Translations under genes and position numbers: made by a program
Assembly: GCA_949752735.1 (NCBI GenBank)
Contig: OX457036.1
Span: 2,729,997 to 2,793,996 of the forward strand
Source of the DNA: Lumbricus terrestris
Taxonomy: Eukaryota; Annelida; Clitellata; Crassiclitellata; Lumbricidae
Reading direction: 5' to 3'
DNA: 64,000 nucleotides
Part shown: positions 44,713 through 56,685 of the stretch, piece after piece
Position numbering within the stretch: the first letter of the stretch is position 1
Layout of the letters: every line of letters starts with the position of its first letter
The notes under the pieces: model-generated
What the model was told of the DNA's origin: nothing
What the model saw: only the letters and a program-made list of their open reading frames with translations
Database searches by the model: none

Positions 44713-45682
44713 AGGACGACGAGTCGTTGATAAAAGTTCTGCAAAAGTCATTTTATAATATTGCATCATCTCATCTGAAACTGTTTTATCCCATCTTATT
44801 CTTTTCAATCATCGTCAATCCTATTTAACATTAATCATTTCGATCCTATCATCCGATAGACTATTTTCGTCTTATTCTTACACCTTAATCTATTCCATCC
44901 TATCCTTGGTTGTTTTATTCTGTTGCATCTTATCTCATGATATCCTGTTCTATCTTATTCTATATCCTAATTTGCCATAACCTGTCCTATCTTATCTTAT
45001 TTTATGAGTTATTATTCCATTCGTTTGATTCTCTCTTACATTCACCTTTTATGTGGGGCGTGGTGGTGGTGTAGTCACTGTAGTGGGTATGTTCGTCGCC
45101 AGTAATATAATCTGCTGCCCTATTTCCATTCTATCCCATCATATTATATATTAGCCTACCATATCCTAACCATAGAACATGGAACATGGGACAGTTTATA
45201 ATATGCTGTTTTTCATATCCCCTATAACTCAATCATATTCTTTTCGTTTTCCTTATATTTAAATAATGATTTTCGTTTCATCTCCTTTACTTATCTTCAG
45301 CACTTCTGTCCTCCTTATATTGATCTTTTGCATTTTTTCGGTGTTTTAATGGGTTGACTGCGACTGCGTTTTGTCATCCAGATTGATAATAAACGAAGAT
45401 AAAATAATAATACATGTAAATACTCTTTCTCCATTCAATAGCGCATTATTCGTTTCTGTCCTGATTAATACCAGCATAATAATATTATAACTTATCCCAT
45501 CCTGATAAATTCTATAATATCTTTTCCTATCATAGTGCATTCTATTCAGTCGTATTAGTCAATATTCTATTCCATGCCATACTCCATTTTCCCATTACAT
45601 ACCATGTGTTCTGTTTAGTCTATTTTGCTTTTCCAATAATACCTCATTCCATCCAACCCTATCCATTAATATCTGATCTGAT
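44713..45682. other. degenerate TCCTATCTTAT-rich DNA
   Basis: Irregular CCTATCTTAT/CCATCCTAT pyrimidine-rich repeats (44750-45250). A short SINE head fragment (GTGGGGCGTGGTGGTGGTGT) is at about 45053. No gene. Confidence 0.5.
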
Positions 45683-45836
45683 GGAACGCGGTGGCGTAGT
45701 GGTGGGTTCGGTGCCTTGGAACCGGAAGGTTGCAGGTTTGAATCCACCTCAAGCCGCCTCGTAGGAATCTTGAGCAAATCCTTCACTCGCAATAAATTGC
45801 TCAGTGCTTAGGCGTTAAACTTCGATTCAGTGGATT
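45683..45836 (+). repeat. tRNA-headed SINE, 3'-truncated copy 5
   Basis: A box TGGCGTAGTGG, B box changed to GGTTTGAATCC, body to GGCGTTAAACTTCGATTCAG. The L2-type tail is missing. Confidence 0.85.
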
Positions 45837-46317
45837 CATATCTCATAACATCCTGTTCTATTACGATTACAGCTACGATGACGAGTTCTAGAAGTGCTTG
45901 TAAGTTTTCGCTGTCTCTTACTTTGGCTGAGATAAACTGTGACCCTGGTCGTTCCAACGCCATTGGTTGCGATCAGTTCGTAACCATGGAAACTGTCTCG
46001 ACGTACTTGACGCAGTACCAGCTGTGACACCATCAAACCTCTTCTATGGTTCTACGCAAGAAACAGTAGAAAAGTAAGTAATGGTTTTAGCCTTATGGGT
46101 TTCAATGTTGAAAATCAAGAACTATTAACTGGATGCAAAAGAATGAATTCCAATAAACAAATTAAATGCTGATTTAACAAACAAATTATCGCATATCGAT
46201 ATATAATTATTAGTTTAATCGTGGTTTCATATAGAAATACATTAAGACATAATGAAATTGGTTGGTTGATTAGTTGATTGGTTGATCTATTGGTCAATTG
46301 ATTGCTAATTAGCCTAG
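45837..46317. other. no gene recognised
   Basis: No supported gene. The GC-richer 45890-46025 block overlaps frames on both strands with no known domain. If the Ig gene continues, its next exon should lie below 46624 on the minus strand, but I could not identify it here. Confidence 0.35.
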
Positions 46318-46348
<31 letters not shown>

Positions 46349-46556
46349 GTTGGTTGGTTGGTTGGTTGGTTGGCTGTCTGACTGACTGACTGACTGACTG
46401 ACTGACTGACTGACTGACTGACTGACTGACTGACTGACTGACTGACTGACTGACTGACTGACTGACTGACTGACTGACTGACTGACTGACTGACTGACTG
46501 ACTGACTGACTGACTGACTGACTGACTGACTGACTGACTGGCTGGCTGGCTGGCTA
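46318..46556. repeat. (GATT)n-(GGTT)n-(GACT)n-(GGCT)n compound microsatellite
   Basis: Tetranucleotide blocks of successive types; the largest is (GACT)n at about 46378-46540. Confidence 0.97.
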
Positions 46557-46623
46557 CTGACCACCTGGTACAGGGCCACTAATGCCACTTTGACTCGTGT
46601 GTGTATAATAATTATTATCCTAC

Positions 46624-46799
46624 TGTAGGGATGACGTAGTAATCTTCAGCTGCCGCATCCTCTCCAGCCAATTGAATTCCTTCGGTGTCGATGACCCACG
46701 TGACCTTTGCTTTTGGTCGTGACCTGATGACGCATTCAAGGAAGACGTTTCTCTCGTTCAAAAACACAGACTTCGACTCACACTTTACAATCGGTGCAT
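46624..46799 (-). CDS. Ig-superfamily gene, exon 5: start of third Ig domain
   Basis: After an acceptor TTGCAG (46805-46800) the exon completes a phase-1 codon to give YAPIV directly after IIVQ of exon 4. VxYAPxV is a typical junction between Ig domains in adhesion proteins such as the nephrin/Kirre group, and it supports this splice. Predicted residues 285-343 contain Cys307 and Trp319 in the normal spacing (FLECVIRSRPKAKVTWVID). The second Cys is absent, so the domain must continue in another exon. The donor is uncertain: ACA|GTAGGA at 46624/46623 (phase 0) is weak, and the open frame reaches TAA at 46617-46615. A decayed copy is at 30397. Confidence 0.8.
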
Positions 46800-46931
46800 C
46801 TGCAATTAATTGCAAGTTCTCATGTAATTTAATGTCTTGGGTTTCTACACTATTCTTGATCGCCTTGTTCGCTTGATTATAACGGATGCCGTCGTGACGC
46901 TTCTAATATTGTGTAAAGTAAAACTTTAAAA

Positions 46932-47790
46932 AGGTGTCTTATTGAGCACGGATATCCAGTATTATAATTCAGTATAATAATTTCCTTTATTAAACAATCT
47001 GGTTCACAGACCGCAATCGGTTACAGTGTACAATTATGCAATTGAAGCAATTGAACACAAATCACAAATCTTAACTAATAATTGGAGAAGAGACAGCCTG
47101 TAATAACCGGCGCTAATTGTACTGTTTTAAACGACGGAATAAAACCATTAAAAAATAAAGAAAAGTTCCAAATAGCATGTGTGCATAACCTTTAATTCTT
47201 TCGACGACTTCTGACGTTGTGTAGACGGGAAAATATCATGGTGCTATATAAATTGTTTCAACTACATTGCATAACAATGCGAGAATGAATCGTGAAACAA
47301 GAAAGATCGAAATGTGAAGTGGAGAAATATATAAATTCTTATAGCGCCGGAAATCAGAATTAAAAGGTGTGTAAGAAGCGATTCCAATATCACTAAGATA
47401 ATATTGTTGTTTAACACTGGATTTTTCAAATTGGTGTCGGTGTCGTATTAAACACCGTAAATAATAAAGTTCAAATCATATAAATAGGTAATTGTAGATC
47501 GCTTTCCAAATCTTTCCCCAACATCTATTTGCACAATAACTTCTAGAGATTCCACTCAAGCATTTCCACCTATAGCTAGGTTTTTCGGTCTTGTCTAGGT
47601 TTCTAGGTTTTTTTTCTCAGGATCTATCTTTTTCCTCATGGAGGTTTTTTGTGCTGAAACATGTATTAACATAGCAATTCCTCCAGCATTGATTATATTT
47701 TTCAGGCATTCTCACAAAACAGACACTCCATTAGTGTGAAAAAACAGACGACACACTAGAAAAAGTCGTCATAATTATGTCAGATATGTA
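46932..47790. other. intron of the Ig gene, no other gene
   Basis: Motif copies TTTAAAAAGGTGTCTTATTG (about 46925) and AAAAGGTGTGTAAGAAGCG (about 47361). A GTTTCTAGGTTTTTTTTCTC block near 47600 resembles 19650. No coding content. Confidence 0.5.
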
Positions 47791-48172
47791 CTCAGAGACA
47801 AGGGCGGATACAGGAATTTTCGAAGGGGGGCCAAAATTTTTGGTATTGTGAGACAGTAGAAAAATTTTGTAGTCATCGACCAAATTTTCGGGAAAAAGAT
47901 ACCAACTTATCCGCCAAAAAAGTTGATGACCTTTTTTTTTTTTTTTTTTTTTTTTTTTAGTCGTCAATCAATTTTCCGGGAAAAGGAGATGCCATTTCCG
48001 AACGGGGGGGCCACGTCCCGTACGATTTTCTGATAGGGGGGGGCCAGATGTCCTGTTTTTCTCTCCCACTACATGTTTTTGAAACCAAATGGGGGGGCCA
48101 CGTTCCATGCAATTTTTAAATGGGGGGCCATGGCCGGATTGGCCCCCCCCTGGATCCGCCCCTGCTCAGAGA
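47791..48172. mobile_element. hAT-type MITE (366 bp), perfect 8-bp duplication
   Basis: Element 47799-48164 starts CAAGGGCGGATACAGG and ends CTGGATCCGCCCCTG. CTCAGAGA flanks both sides. It is inserted in an intron of the Ig gene, with internal GTAGTCATCGACCAAATTTT units and a poly-T run at 47930-47958. Confidence 0.92.
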
Positions 48173-48860
48173 CTAAAAAATGTCACCAGAAATTTCAAAC
48201 CGAAGAGAAAAATCTCCGTCTAGATAAATGCCACGTATTTTTCACAAAAATTCCACAAATAATGCCAGTCTAGCTTCATCTATCATTTATTAAAGCCGGA
48301 TCTGACATTTTTGAAAATTCAGGGTAGAATCACTGATAAATCCGAAAAAATTCATATTTACATTTGCGTTTGTATCATTTTATAGCATTGATATCTGCAT
48401 TTTGAATACGAGATTAGCCTAGATCTACAAGAGGATTTACGAAGGATATCCTATTTTTAGCGCATGACGTCTTTCTAACGCTACCACAAAGTGTCGTCAA
48501 ACTAAAGCTACTAGAAAAAATCTATTCTTGACTCGTGTCAAGTCATGTAGTAAATGTCGTAAAACCGAATCGATTATCCACCATTTCTGTTTTGTGCCAT
48601 ACCGAGGTGAGTTCCACTCAAAATTCTTACACACCTCTTTTAATATTGAAAGATGTCGTATAAGATGATCTATACGCGAAAAATATGCATTAAAACATGC
48701 GATATACCAAATTACGATTGAACGGGACGAAGCCATTAAATGATTACCAACACCTTTTAAGTGCAATATCGTTCTTATATAAAAAAAAGAATAAATTGCA
48801 ACCATATCGAGTTGTGCCAATTTGCGATGAAAAGAACCACCTATTACTATTAATTTTACT
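48173..48860. other. intron, no gene recognised
   Basis: AT-rich. Motif copies TTCTTACACACCTCTTTT (about 48627) and ACCAACACCTTTTAAGTG (about 48745). No coding content. Confidence 0.45.
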
Positions 48861-49184
48861 TGATGCACAAACCCCTCTGTGCAGCCTCTTCCCGCCCTCT
48901 CTGATCTGCTGATCGACTAGATCTCTTGGTTCCAAGGGCAAAGACTACCATGGCTCAACACAGCGCCTTTGCCATTGTAGGTCCTTCTATGTGGAATGAC
49001 CTGCCTCCCACTATCCGTAGTAAGATTTTATTGGGGGAATGGGGAATGTCAGCTTCGGCCTTTCGATGCTTGAATTAAGTCTTTCTTATTTCCGCGGGGC
49101 TGTCACGCTGAGAGATCCTCTGAATAACTAGTCTGTAAGAGGCACTTTATAAATACTTATATACAATACAATGCAATACAATAA
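48861..49184 (+). repeat. L2-like LINE 3' end, second copy
   Basis: Reads SADRLDLLVPRAKTTMAQHS and FAIVGPSMWNDLPPTIRSK, near-identical to 18514-18660. The 3' end AGAGGCACTTTATAAATACT is followed by an (ATACA)n tail that runs into the ATT microsatellite. Confidence 0.88.
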
Positions 49185-49487
<303 letters not shown>

Positions 49488-49587
49488 TCCTTCTCGTTAT
49501 CTTCTTACACCCTCTACATTCAATCTTTACGATAACATAATCGCCGATCTCACTTTAGATGAACATTGATTGAATTATTTTACTTAC

Positions 49588-49989
49588 ATTGAACGATTAT
49601 TCGAGCCAGACTTGAATTCGTGGCGACATCTTTTGCCGTTGCCACACACCGGAACTGCTTTCCATCGTCATCCGCGCTCAACCGAAATTCAGGCGTGCTA
49701 ATCCGCTCAGTAAAGTAGTGCTTCATCTGAAGCCCCAGAACGCCGACCAATCGGTTCGTTCGCTCCTGCCGAAAGTAGACCGTGACGTCACTTGGGCCGA
49801 AGTATACCGTGACGTCAGGAGGAGGATAACCGCCTTGTGCTATGCAGCGTAGGGGTCGTCGATCGCTCTCCGTGAAGATTACCGGTCGTTGTTGGTAATC
49901 GGTCGAGTAGTTAGAGTAGTCGAAGTAATCGCTGAGATTACTCGATTGCGGGTAGTCGGTATTCGTTATGATAATGCTGTCTACAGACG
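49588..49989 (-). CDS. Ig-superfamily gene, exon 4: C2-like Ig domain
   Basis: Bounded by acceptor TTTCAG (49995-49990) and donor CAAT|GTAAGT (49588/49587), both phase 1; 402 bases, 134 codons, predicted residues 151-284. The first 40 residues are a Tyr/Ser/Asn-rich linker (SDYFDYSNYSTDY). The Ig core has Cys199 (PLRCIAQGGYPPPDV) and Cys265 in DDDGKQFRCVATA, the usual DxGxxxxC pattern. The core Trp is replaced (VTVYFG). A 27-bp tandem duplication repeats DVTVYF. It has no internal stop but also no usable early ATG, so a start-codon-based search misses it. It ends ARIIVQ, joining to YAPIV in exon 5. Confidence 0.9.
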
Positions 49990-50041
49990 CTGAAAGGAAA
50001 ATAGTGGAGCAGTTAAATGTATTTTAGGCATTGGTGGCAGT

Positions 50042-50499
50042 GCAGGTGTCACGAAATAGAGTATCCCCCGTATTAATTGTATCCCCAAATTAAAAAAAGT
50101 CGAAAAAACCGCTTCCGCGTGTATTTATTTTTGGAAATTAATTGTCATCTGCTTTGTTTTGAACAATGACACTAACATGTATGTTTGTTCCTACTAGATA
50201 ATTTGTTTTACCCTGTTTTTAGAGCACTTAAAACATTTAAAACACTTAAGAACACTCAGAGTCACTAAATAAATTCGAGTTGCCTTTATCTGAGCATTGC
50301 TTAGGACACTTAAAACAATTAGAGTCACTTTAAATTTTGATTACAGCATAAAAAAAATTATTATGCGCATTTTTCAAAAAGAGGATAGAATGGTTTATAC
50401 CCCCGGATAGTATAGACCGGTTAATTCCATCCGGGGGATAGATTAATTCATCCCCCGGATAGCTTTCAGGGGGGATACTCCGTTTTGTGTCACAGGCAT
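50042..50499. mobile_element. inverted-repeat element built of ATCCCCCGG motifs
   Basis: Starts GCAGGTGTCACGAAATAGAG and ends (inverted) GCCTGTGACACAAAACGGAG, both followed by TATCCCCC. Internal CCCCCGGATAG units in both orientations lie at 50400-50480. The left 220 bases match 14931-15145. It belongs with the GTCTCCCC element at 13024 by its terminal sequence. Non-coding. Confidence 0.75.
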
Positions 50500-50512
50500 T
50501 GTGAGAAATTGT

Positions 50513-50580
50513 CGTCGCCCTCCTCCTACATCCAAGTTGGGACTGGCACTGTGATATGATCAGTGGCGGAAGGATTTATG
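50513..50580 (-). repeat. CCAGTGCCAGTCCC SINE-like fragment
   Basis: CGTCGCCCTCCTCCTACATC, TTGGGACTGGCACTG and CAGTGGCGGAAGG. 3'-truncated. Confidence 0.65.
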
Positions 50581-51095
50581 GATCAAGAGTTTTTTATGTG
50601 AATGAGTGGGTGAATAAAAGTCTCTGCCATCGACATAAAATATTTTTGACATAATTATTACTTAACCTGACTGAGATAAGCATCAACTTTGCAAATTTGA
50701 AGATATTTGTATATGTTGTGTTTGTGGTAGCGATTTTAGAGGTGTTTAAGCAGAGCATAGTATTGTTTCAGGATTGTGCCTGTCTATAACTGGACAACTG
50801 TCATAATATTATTATTAACAAGCGAATGTACAGTAAGTGTTAATGTCATGACCTTCGTGACCTTAACTCTGTTAATGTTTCCATGATTTGATCGGGTGAG
50901 ATCCTTCACAGCACATTATTATTATTATTTTTATTGTTACATTATTATTACATTATTATTATATTTTTTACCCCGAGCTATACAGGATCCCTCAGGGACT
51001 TCACTACCGCCTAGTATATAATCAAAGTCTGGAAAGGCCTATCATTATTATTGTTATTATTATTATTATTTATTTTTTTTTTGCCCCGAGGTACA

Positions 51096-51170
<75 letters not shown>

Positions 51171-51299
51171 TCATATAATTATTATAGGTAAGCATGATCC
51201 CTCGGGGACTTCAACACTCACGATAAAATCAGATTTGTCTGGAATGGACCCCCATTCGTCAAGGTCCCTTTTGGGATCTACTTTTTGAGTTGTACCGCG
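50581..51299. other. intron with repeats, no gene
   Basis: Motif copy TTAGAGGTGTTTAAGCAGAG at about 50728. (ATT)n at 51058-51172. Two CCCCGAG...GGGACTTCA fragments (50972 and 51196) are a short direct repeat of unknown origin. Confidence 0.5.
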
Positions 51300-51985
51300 G
51301 TCACCAAGAAGACACTTTTGTATTAGTTTGACCAATTCAAGCTGGTTCTGGGTATTACGCTTTCATATAGATTGGGTTTTTCTGAGCACATTGATAACAT
51401 TGTCTGTAAAGCAAAGCAGTCATTTTATGCACTTCGTGTCCTTGTTTCACATGGTTTGACAGGCAGCCGACTCCATGATGTTGTGCGTTCCACCACTGTT
51501 GCGCGAATGCTTTATTCTTCACCAGCATGGTGGGGTTTTGCAAATGAGGGTCCGCTATTATTAGAAAGTTGATAAGACAGGGTTTTTTGCCCTCTAACAC
51601 CCCTACTTTCGACATGTTATGTTCTAAGGCAGATGTATCCCTCTTTTCTTCTATCCTCTGTGACCCCGGGGCATGTCCTCCATTATCTTCTTCCTCCTGA
51701 ACGTGTAACTGGTTACTCCCTTAGGCCCCGATCACACAATCTTGAAATACCACGTTGTGATTCGTTGATTGCAAAGGGATTTATCATCAGAATGTTATAT
51801 AGTTAGCTTGTTTGTCGATGATAGTTTAGTAATTATATTATATTTAACTTTTGATTATAATTTGCACATTTTTATTACCTATTATTACTTCTATGTATTA
51901 TAATGATGTTCTGTGTCCCATTGTGCGTTTGCAAGTGGAGTAATAAAGAAAATACTTACTTACTTTACTTACTTACTTTTTACTA
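51300..51985 (+). repeat. LINE C-terminal fragment with (TTAC)n tail
   Basis: The frame from about 51355 reads LGFSEHIDNIVCKAKQSFYA, LRVLVSHGLTGSRLHDVVRS and ARMLYSSPAWWGFANE. After frame breaks it reads VLHYLLPPERVTGYSLRPRS and HNLEIPRCDS. This is the C-terminal domain of a CR1/Rex-like reverse transcriptase (family form: LRxHGL, YASPAWWGF, LLPP...LRPRxHN). The end TAATAAAGAAAATACTTACT with TTAC repeats is the 3' tail. Confidence 0.88.
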
Positions 51986-52258
51986 ACAATACCAATAAAG
52001 AGCTTAATGTACATCTACATGTACGAAAATGGGTAAACGTGTGGTTCAGTGTCGTAAGTTGTTTCAAGGATAATGTATACGGTATTATTGTAGCAAATTG
52101 CTAATTGTTGGATGAGCAATTGAAACATTGAAACATTTTATATAACAAGTAGTTGTTTGATCGACGGAAATAGTTTTATGTCGTAGTAAAACAAGAAGTT
52201 GGATGAGCGATGAAATAGAAGATTACGGAAACGAAAGATTAGAAATCGGATGAACGAA

Positions 52259-52583
52259 GGTCTAGCCAGTGGCGGCGCCAGGATTTCAGTTTCGGGGGGC
52301 TGAAGCCTCGACCGAAATCTCACGAAAATTTTCCATTTTCGCCGCCAAAATTTCTGACGACCTTTTTTTTTTTAGTCATCGACCGAAATCTCACGAAAAT
52401 TTTCCATTTTCGCCGCCAAAATTTCTGACGACCTTTTTTTTTTTTTTAGTCGTCAGCCCAAAATCGTGGATATTTCACTGTAAATTTTTTTTCGGATGGC
52501 CCTTTTTTAGGGGGGGCTGAGCCTCTTGTAGGGGGGGGGCTTAGCCCCCCAGCCCCCCCCCTAGCGCCGCCACTGGGTCTAGC
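52259..52583. mobile_element. hAT-type MITE (309 bp), perfect 8-bp duplication
   Basis: Element 52267-52575 starts CAGTGGCGGCGCCAGG and ends CCTAGCGCCGCCACTG. GGTCTAGC flanks both sides. The interior has a 76-bp unit (AGTCATCGACCGAAATCTCA) in two tandem copies. Confidence 0.94.
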
Positions 52584-52840
52584 TTCCAATCTTGCAACAT
52601 TGTGTTATAATCATTATTAATAGTAGAGTTTACTTTTCTTAATGACATCTTAACGTCAGTTATCTCCGCTTACGGTGAATTCTTCAGAAGAACGCAACAA
52701 AAAATCTACTTGCCTTCTTTATATACTATAGAAACCTAACGCTTTAAAGGTGTTTAAATCGAGAAGGGCAGTAATCATTATGTGCCCGTCTATCGCTGTT
52801 AGCAAACGAAAAAGTCTAATTGTATAGTAATGTGGTGTAC

Positions 52841-53576
52841 GGACCATTCCTCATAGGCTGATTGCTCATAGGCTGATTGGTCATAGGCTTATCGCTCATA
52901 CGACTGATTGCTCATAGGGCCTTTTGCTCATAGGTCTTTTTGCTCATACGGCTGATTGCTCATAGGGCTTATTGCTCATATGGCTTATTGCTCATAGGCT
53001 TATTGCTCATAGGCTTTTCATTCATATGCTGTCATATGCAATACAATAATAGTAGAGATAACAAATAATTTAAATGTTAAATGTTAAAAACAGTTAAACT
53101 TTTTAGCTACAACAGTGTTCGTTACTAGAGATGTCCGATACAGAATAGTTCAGTGTCTTACATGTTAACTACTTCAGTGTTAACTACTACAGATGTGCAG
53201 ACTACTTAAAGGATAAGTACGACACGGCACGAAGATAAGTGAGGATGTCGGTTTTTCCGTAAGTTGCCACTGCCCGCAGGACACGATCCTTGAGAAGACG
53301 GTATCGCTTGGCGCTTCGTTGCTCAACGCCACTAACACCCTGTAAGAAAGCCTACCAACGCTAATTGTCCCTAATTGATTAGCACTAGCTAAGGCGTGAA
53401 GAAGGGCATCGATATAGCAAACGGTATATTTGTTTTGGACCTAGGACAAAGTTCGTGTATTTTAGAGATTATGAGCAACGAGCCTATGAGCAATAGACCC
53501 TATGAGCAATCAGCCGTATGAGCAATAAGCCTATGAATTATCAGCCTATGAGCAATCAGCCTATGAGGAATGGTCC
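52841..53576. mobile_element. inverted-repeat element built of GCTCATAGGCTGATT motifs
   Basis: Ends GGACCATTCCTCATAGGCTG and its inverted partner (53557-53576) are perfect over 20 bases and beyond. The left arm has about 12 units of TTGCTCATAGGCTKA (to about 53035) and the right arm about 7 in reverse (53470-53576). The spacer is unique and non-coding. Imperfect direct repeats AGTAATGTGGTGTAC (52826-52840) and AGTAATGTATGTAC (53584-53597) lie at or near the ends, but the right one is 7 bases away. Confidence 0.8.
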
Positions 53577-53604
53577 TAGAGCCAGTAATGTATGTACTAT
53601 GTTT

Positions 53605-53790
53605 GTGCACCTGTTATAGCGCCACTAAAGATCACTACTCAGAAGCGCTCCTGACACCGAAGTGCATGAGCAATTGCGAGTGTAAGGACTTGCTCAAGGT
53701 CCACATATACGCGGCGGCTTGAGGTGGATTCCAAACCTGCAACCCTGCGGCTGCAAGGCAAAGAACATACCCACTACACCACCACGTCCA
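53605..53790 (-). repeat. tRNA-headed SINE, copy 6 (reverse)
   Basis: GTTATAGCGCC end on the left, GCAATTGCGAGTGTAAGGAC, GCGGCTTGAGGTGGATTCCA and CCACTACACCACCACG head on the right. The B box is altered. Confidence 0.88.
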
Positions 53791-54298
53791 ACTTTGTACG
53801 TTCGTCAAGCTCACTACCCAGTTGTAATCTGTAGCCACCCCAGTTGTAATCCAGCTAAAGTCGCCCCTACCCAGCTATGATCACTAATAACGTAGTGGGT
53901 TTAGGGTAAGGCATGGTTAGTGCTCTGGCACGAAGTGACAAAGAGTGCAAGGAAGCGCAATCACTTCCCGTTGCTATTCCAAATATCCATCAACCGTCAA
54001 AGTGACAGATGAATTTCGTACAATAAGTAGTGGGGGCGTAAATAACCGCGTGATAGGCTGCCGACTGCAATTTAAAATTAGACCCCTGCAATAACTGGCG
54101 TTCATCCGTAAAATCACAAGTTAAATATAACATAATTACTGAACTACTAATAATAATTACTAATTATTAAAAGTAGATCATTAATATTATAATGGTCCGG
54201 TGGTCTGGAATGGCCTTCCTTTTGAGCTACGCCTACACACTGTGACTCTACCAGGATCGTTTCTTACTAAACTTAAAACTGTTCTTTTTGCGCGTGCT

Positions 54299-54370
54299 GG
54301 AGTCGGAAGCGCCTCTGAGTAGTTTTTTACTTGAAAGAGCGCTATATAAATGTCCGAATGAATGAACGAA
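54299..54370 (+). repeat. SINE/L2 3' end fragment
   Basis: GGAAGCGCCTCTGAGTAGTT and AGAGCGCTATATAAATGTCC with a GAATGAAC-type tail, just downstream of Ig exon 3 in the gene's orientation. Confidence 0.75.
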
Positions 54371-54431
54371 TAACCCAACCAATTAAAATCGCATCGCACC
54401 TGACGGTTGGTGAGTATTAAGCGTTGCTTAC

Positions 54432-54527
54432 ATGTGACGATGAGTGCGTGCTGCGTCAAACCCAGCGGGGTGTTCTCTGGACCGTGAACGATGCACGTAT
54501 AGTTACCGTTGTCTTCGAGTTGAACAC
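54432..54527 (-). CDS. Ig-superfamily gene, exon 3: second half of V-like Ig domain
   Basis: Acceptor CTGTAG (54533-54528) and donor ACAT|GTAAGC (54432/54431), phase 1 at both ends; 96 bases. It encodes VQLEDNGNYTCIVHG then TQHALIVT, giving Tyr128 and Cys130 of the V-like domain with the canonical DxGxYxC motif. It joins exon 2 (LLLSIT) through a glycine codon. The exon ends with the last strand of the domain. An intron within an Ig domain at phase 1 is unusual compared with one-exon Ig domains, but both halves fit well. Confidence 0.9.
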
Positions 54528-54615
54528 CTACAGCACAGGTAGATAATAATGATTAGAAGTGAGGTCACAGGTGTAGGGTCATTGTTAACGGCAAGGTTTC
54601 TATGGTTCTGTGGTG

Positions 54616-54905
<290 letters not shown>

Positions 54906-55364
54906 TTCAACGACGATGTTGAAGATGTGTGTAGAAAGTTGTGGTCCTTTCTTTTTTGTACTTTTCAGTTGGTGGCGATCATGAAAATGTTGAGAATATG
55001 ATTTTCCAGACAAATCGTAATTACATGTAATTAATTAATGTAGTTTGTCAATTCAATTAAACGCCTTTAACTTACTTTATGCAATAATATATATGCACAC
55101 ATGGATCAACGGATGGAACTACAAGCAAGCGAATAAAAATTTATGGTTGAAAGAAAACAGAAGAAAATGTGTGCCTGTTCTAAATGGATTTGTGAAGTCG
55201 AAGAAGCTGTGCTGTTAACATTAGTTTTAAAAGGTCGTTGCCATCCGACTGCACGGCAGCAATTTTCACCAAGGTGATTGGAAAGAGAAGCTATTGACAA
55301 CTGTACAGCCTGTTGTGCAGGTCTACAAATTCCTTTTATAAAGAGCCATGTAACGTCTATATAC

Positions 55365-55628
55365 CGGTGATGGAGAGGAGAAGAGAGAAGTTTGGTGGGT
55401 CCTGCGTGAGTTTGATCTGAAATCTCTTCGTCGATGCAAATGGTTCGAGGATGTTCCCCATCATATTCAGCTGCACAGCATCGCTGGTGAACTGAGTCTT
55501 CTCCCACACCAACGGATTGTCGAACAGATTGAACTGATTCGTTCGGAAGTCGCAGTCCAATCGGATCGTCTCGCCCACCGTTGCTATGACGACGCGACCA
55601 CGTGACAGCATGTGCAGCCAACCGGAGG
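55365..55628 (-). CDS. Ig-superfamily gene, exon 2: first half of V-like Ig domain
   Basis: Acceptor ACGCAG (55634-55629) and donor CACCG|GTATAT (55365/55364), phase 1 at both ends; 264 bases, predicted residues 31-118. Residues VVIATVGETIRLDCDF give Cys56, followed by NPLVWEK with Trp72 at the expected distance, and a late FQIKLTQDPPNFSLLLSIT strand pair. This is a V-set-like layout. The second Cys is in exon 3. A start codon lies inside the exon, so ab initio methods may truncate it. Confidence 0.9.
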
Positions 55629-55639
55629 CTGCGTAAGAA

Positions 55640-56600
55640 AAACATCGCAGCCAATCATGGATGGGATATCAATTATAGACAAGACTACGATACCAATAAA
55701 TAAGTGAAGAACAGTTTGACCATTTTAGTAAAAGTTTACTGTTGACATAATTTTATAGCTTGTAGTCAAACAACTCCAGATAACGTTTTTACTCTCATCT
55801 CTGGATGGGAATCAATCGGCTGGGCTCTATAATACTTCTCCGCGGGAGTTCCATAGTCATGACCCTATTGTTATTCGAGAACTATCCGCTTATTGCAGAG
55901 TATTGTGCCATATTGTATTTAATGTTTTGTATTGTATTGCAATTTTTGGGAAGTTTTTGCATTTTTTTCATTGTAATCCGTCATTTATGAAGCTCTTCTT
56001 TCAGCATCCGTCTTTCAGAAGCGCACTCAGCGTGAGAGCGTTCCCGAGAAAAAAGTCAGGATTTGAGAAACAGATTAGAAAAGCTGTTGGCGTTGATGTA
56101 GGTCAGTGCTTAAAGTGTGGAAAAATAAGCGCTTATAAACGCCTCTCACCTTTTCAGGCTGTGCATGCTGGCCAATAAGTGGCAGGACTGCGTTCATATT
56201 TTAAAATAAGTGCATGGACGCCGTCCATGACCGTTCAGCCACACCTTAAGCCCTGATGTAGAAGTGAAATGATTCGAGAGATCATTGCAAGCAAAGGACC
56301 TTGGTAGCGTGTCTGGTGCTGGGAAGAAAGAAGTCAAGCCGATCAAAGAATCTAAGATTCAGCAGCAAAGACTTAGAGAGGGACGAAGTATGAGTAGCAT
56401 GCCCCAACTTGACGAACTCTGTTCTTAGCTCTCTAAGGCTTGTTCAAGGAGTGCATTAAGTGATACTTTAAAGGCGCTGCAGTAATAAGTGCTCTTAGAC
56501 TTACACTTACTGACGACTGCCGACACTCTGATCCTTACAAATCTTCAAGTCCCACTTGACGTAAAATACAGAGTTATATAGGCCGACATTATAGACCTAA
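55640..56600. other. intron, no other gene
   Basis: The 91-residue plus-strand frame at 55903-56178 has no known domain. An AATAAGCGCTTATAAACGCC piece near 56124 resembles the L2-type SINE end in reverse. Nothing else recognised. Confidence 0.4.
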
Positions 56601-56604
56601 TGCT

Positions 56605-56608
56605 TATA

Positions 56609-56640
<32 letters not shown>

Positions 56641-56685
56641 ATATATATGTTATATATATATATATTATATATATATATTGCACCT
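56605..56685. repeat. (AT)n microsatellite
   Basis: Interrupted TATATATA runs. Confidence 0.93.

Noticed and set aside
52841..53035. CRISPR-like or satellite array of GCTCATAGGCT
   Set aside because: The units are direct neighbours of 14-16 bp and the array is mirrored at the other end of the same element, so it is the arm of an inverted-repeat element.
55106..55654. 182-residue minus-strand ORF overlapping Ig exon 2
   Set aside because: It uses a different frame from the exon that carries the Ig framework residues and splice signals; a shadow frame.
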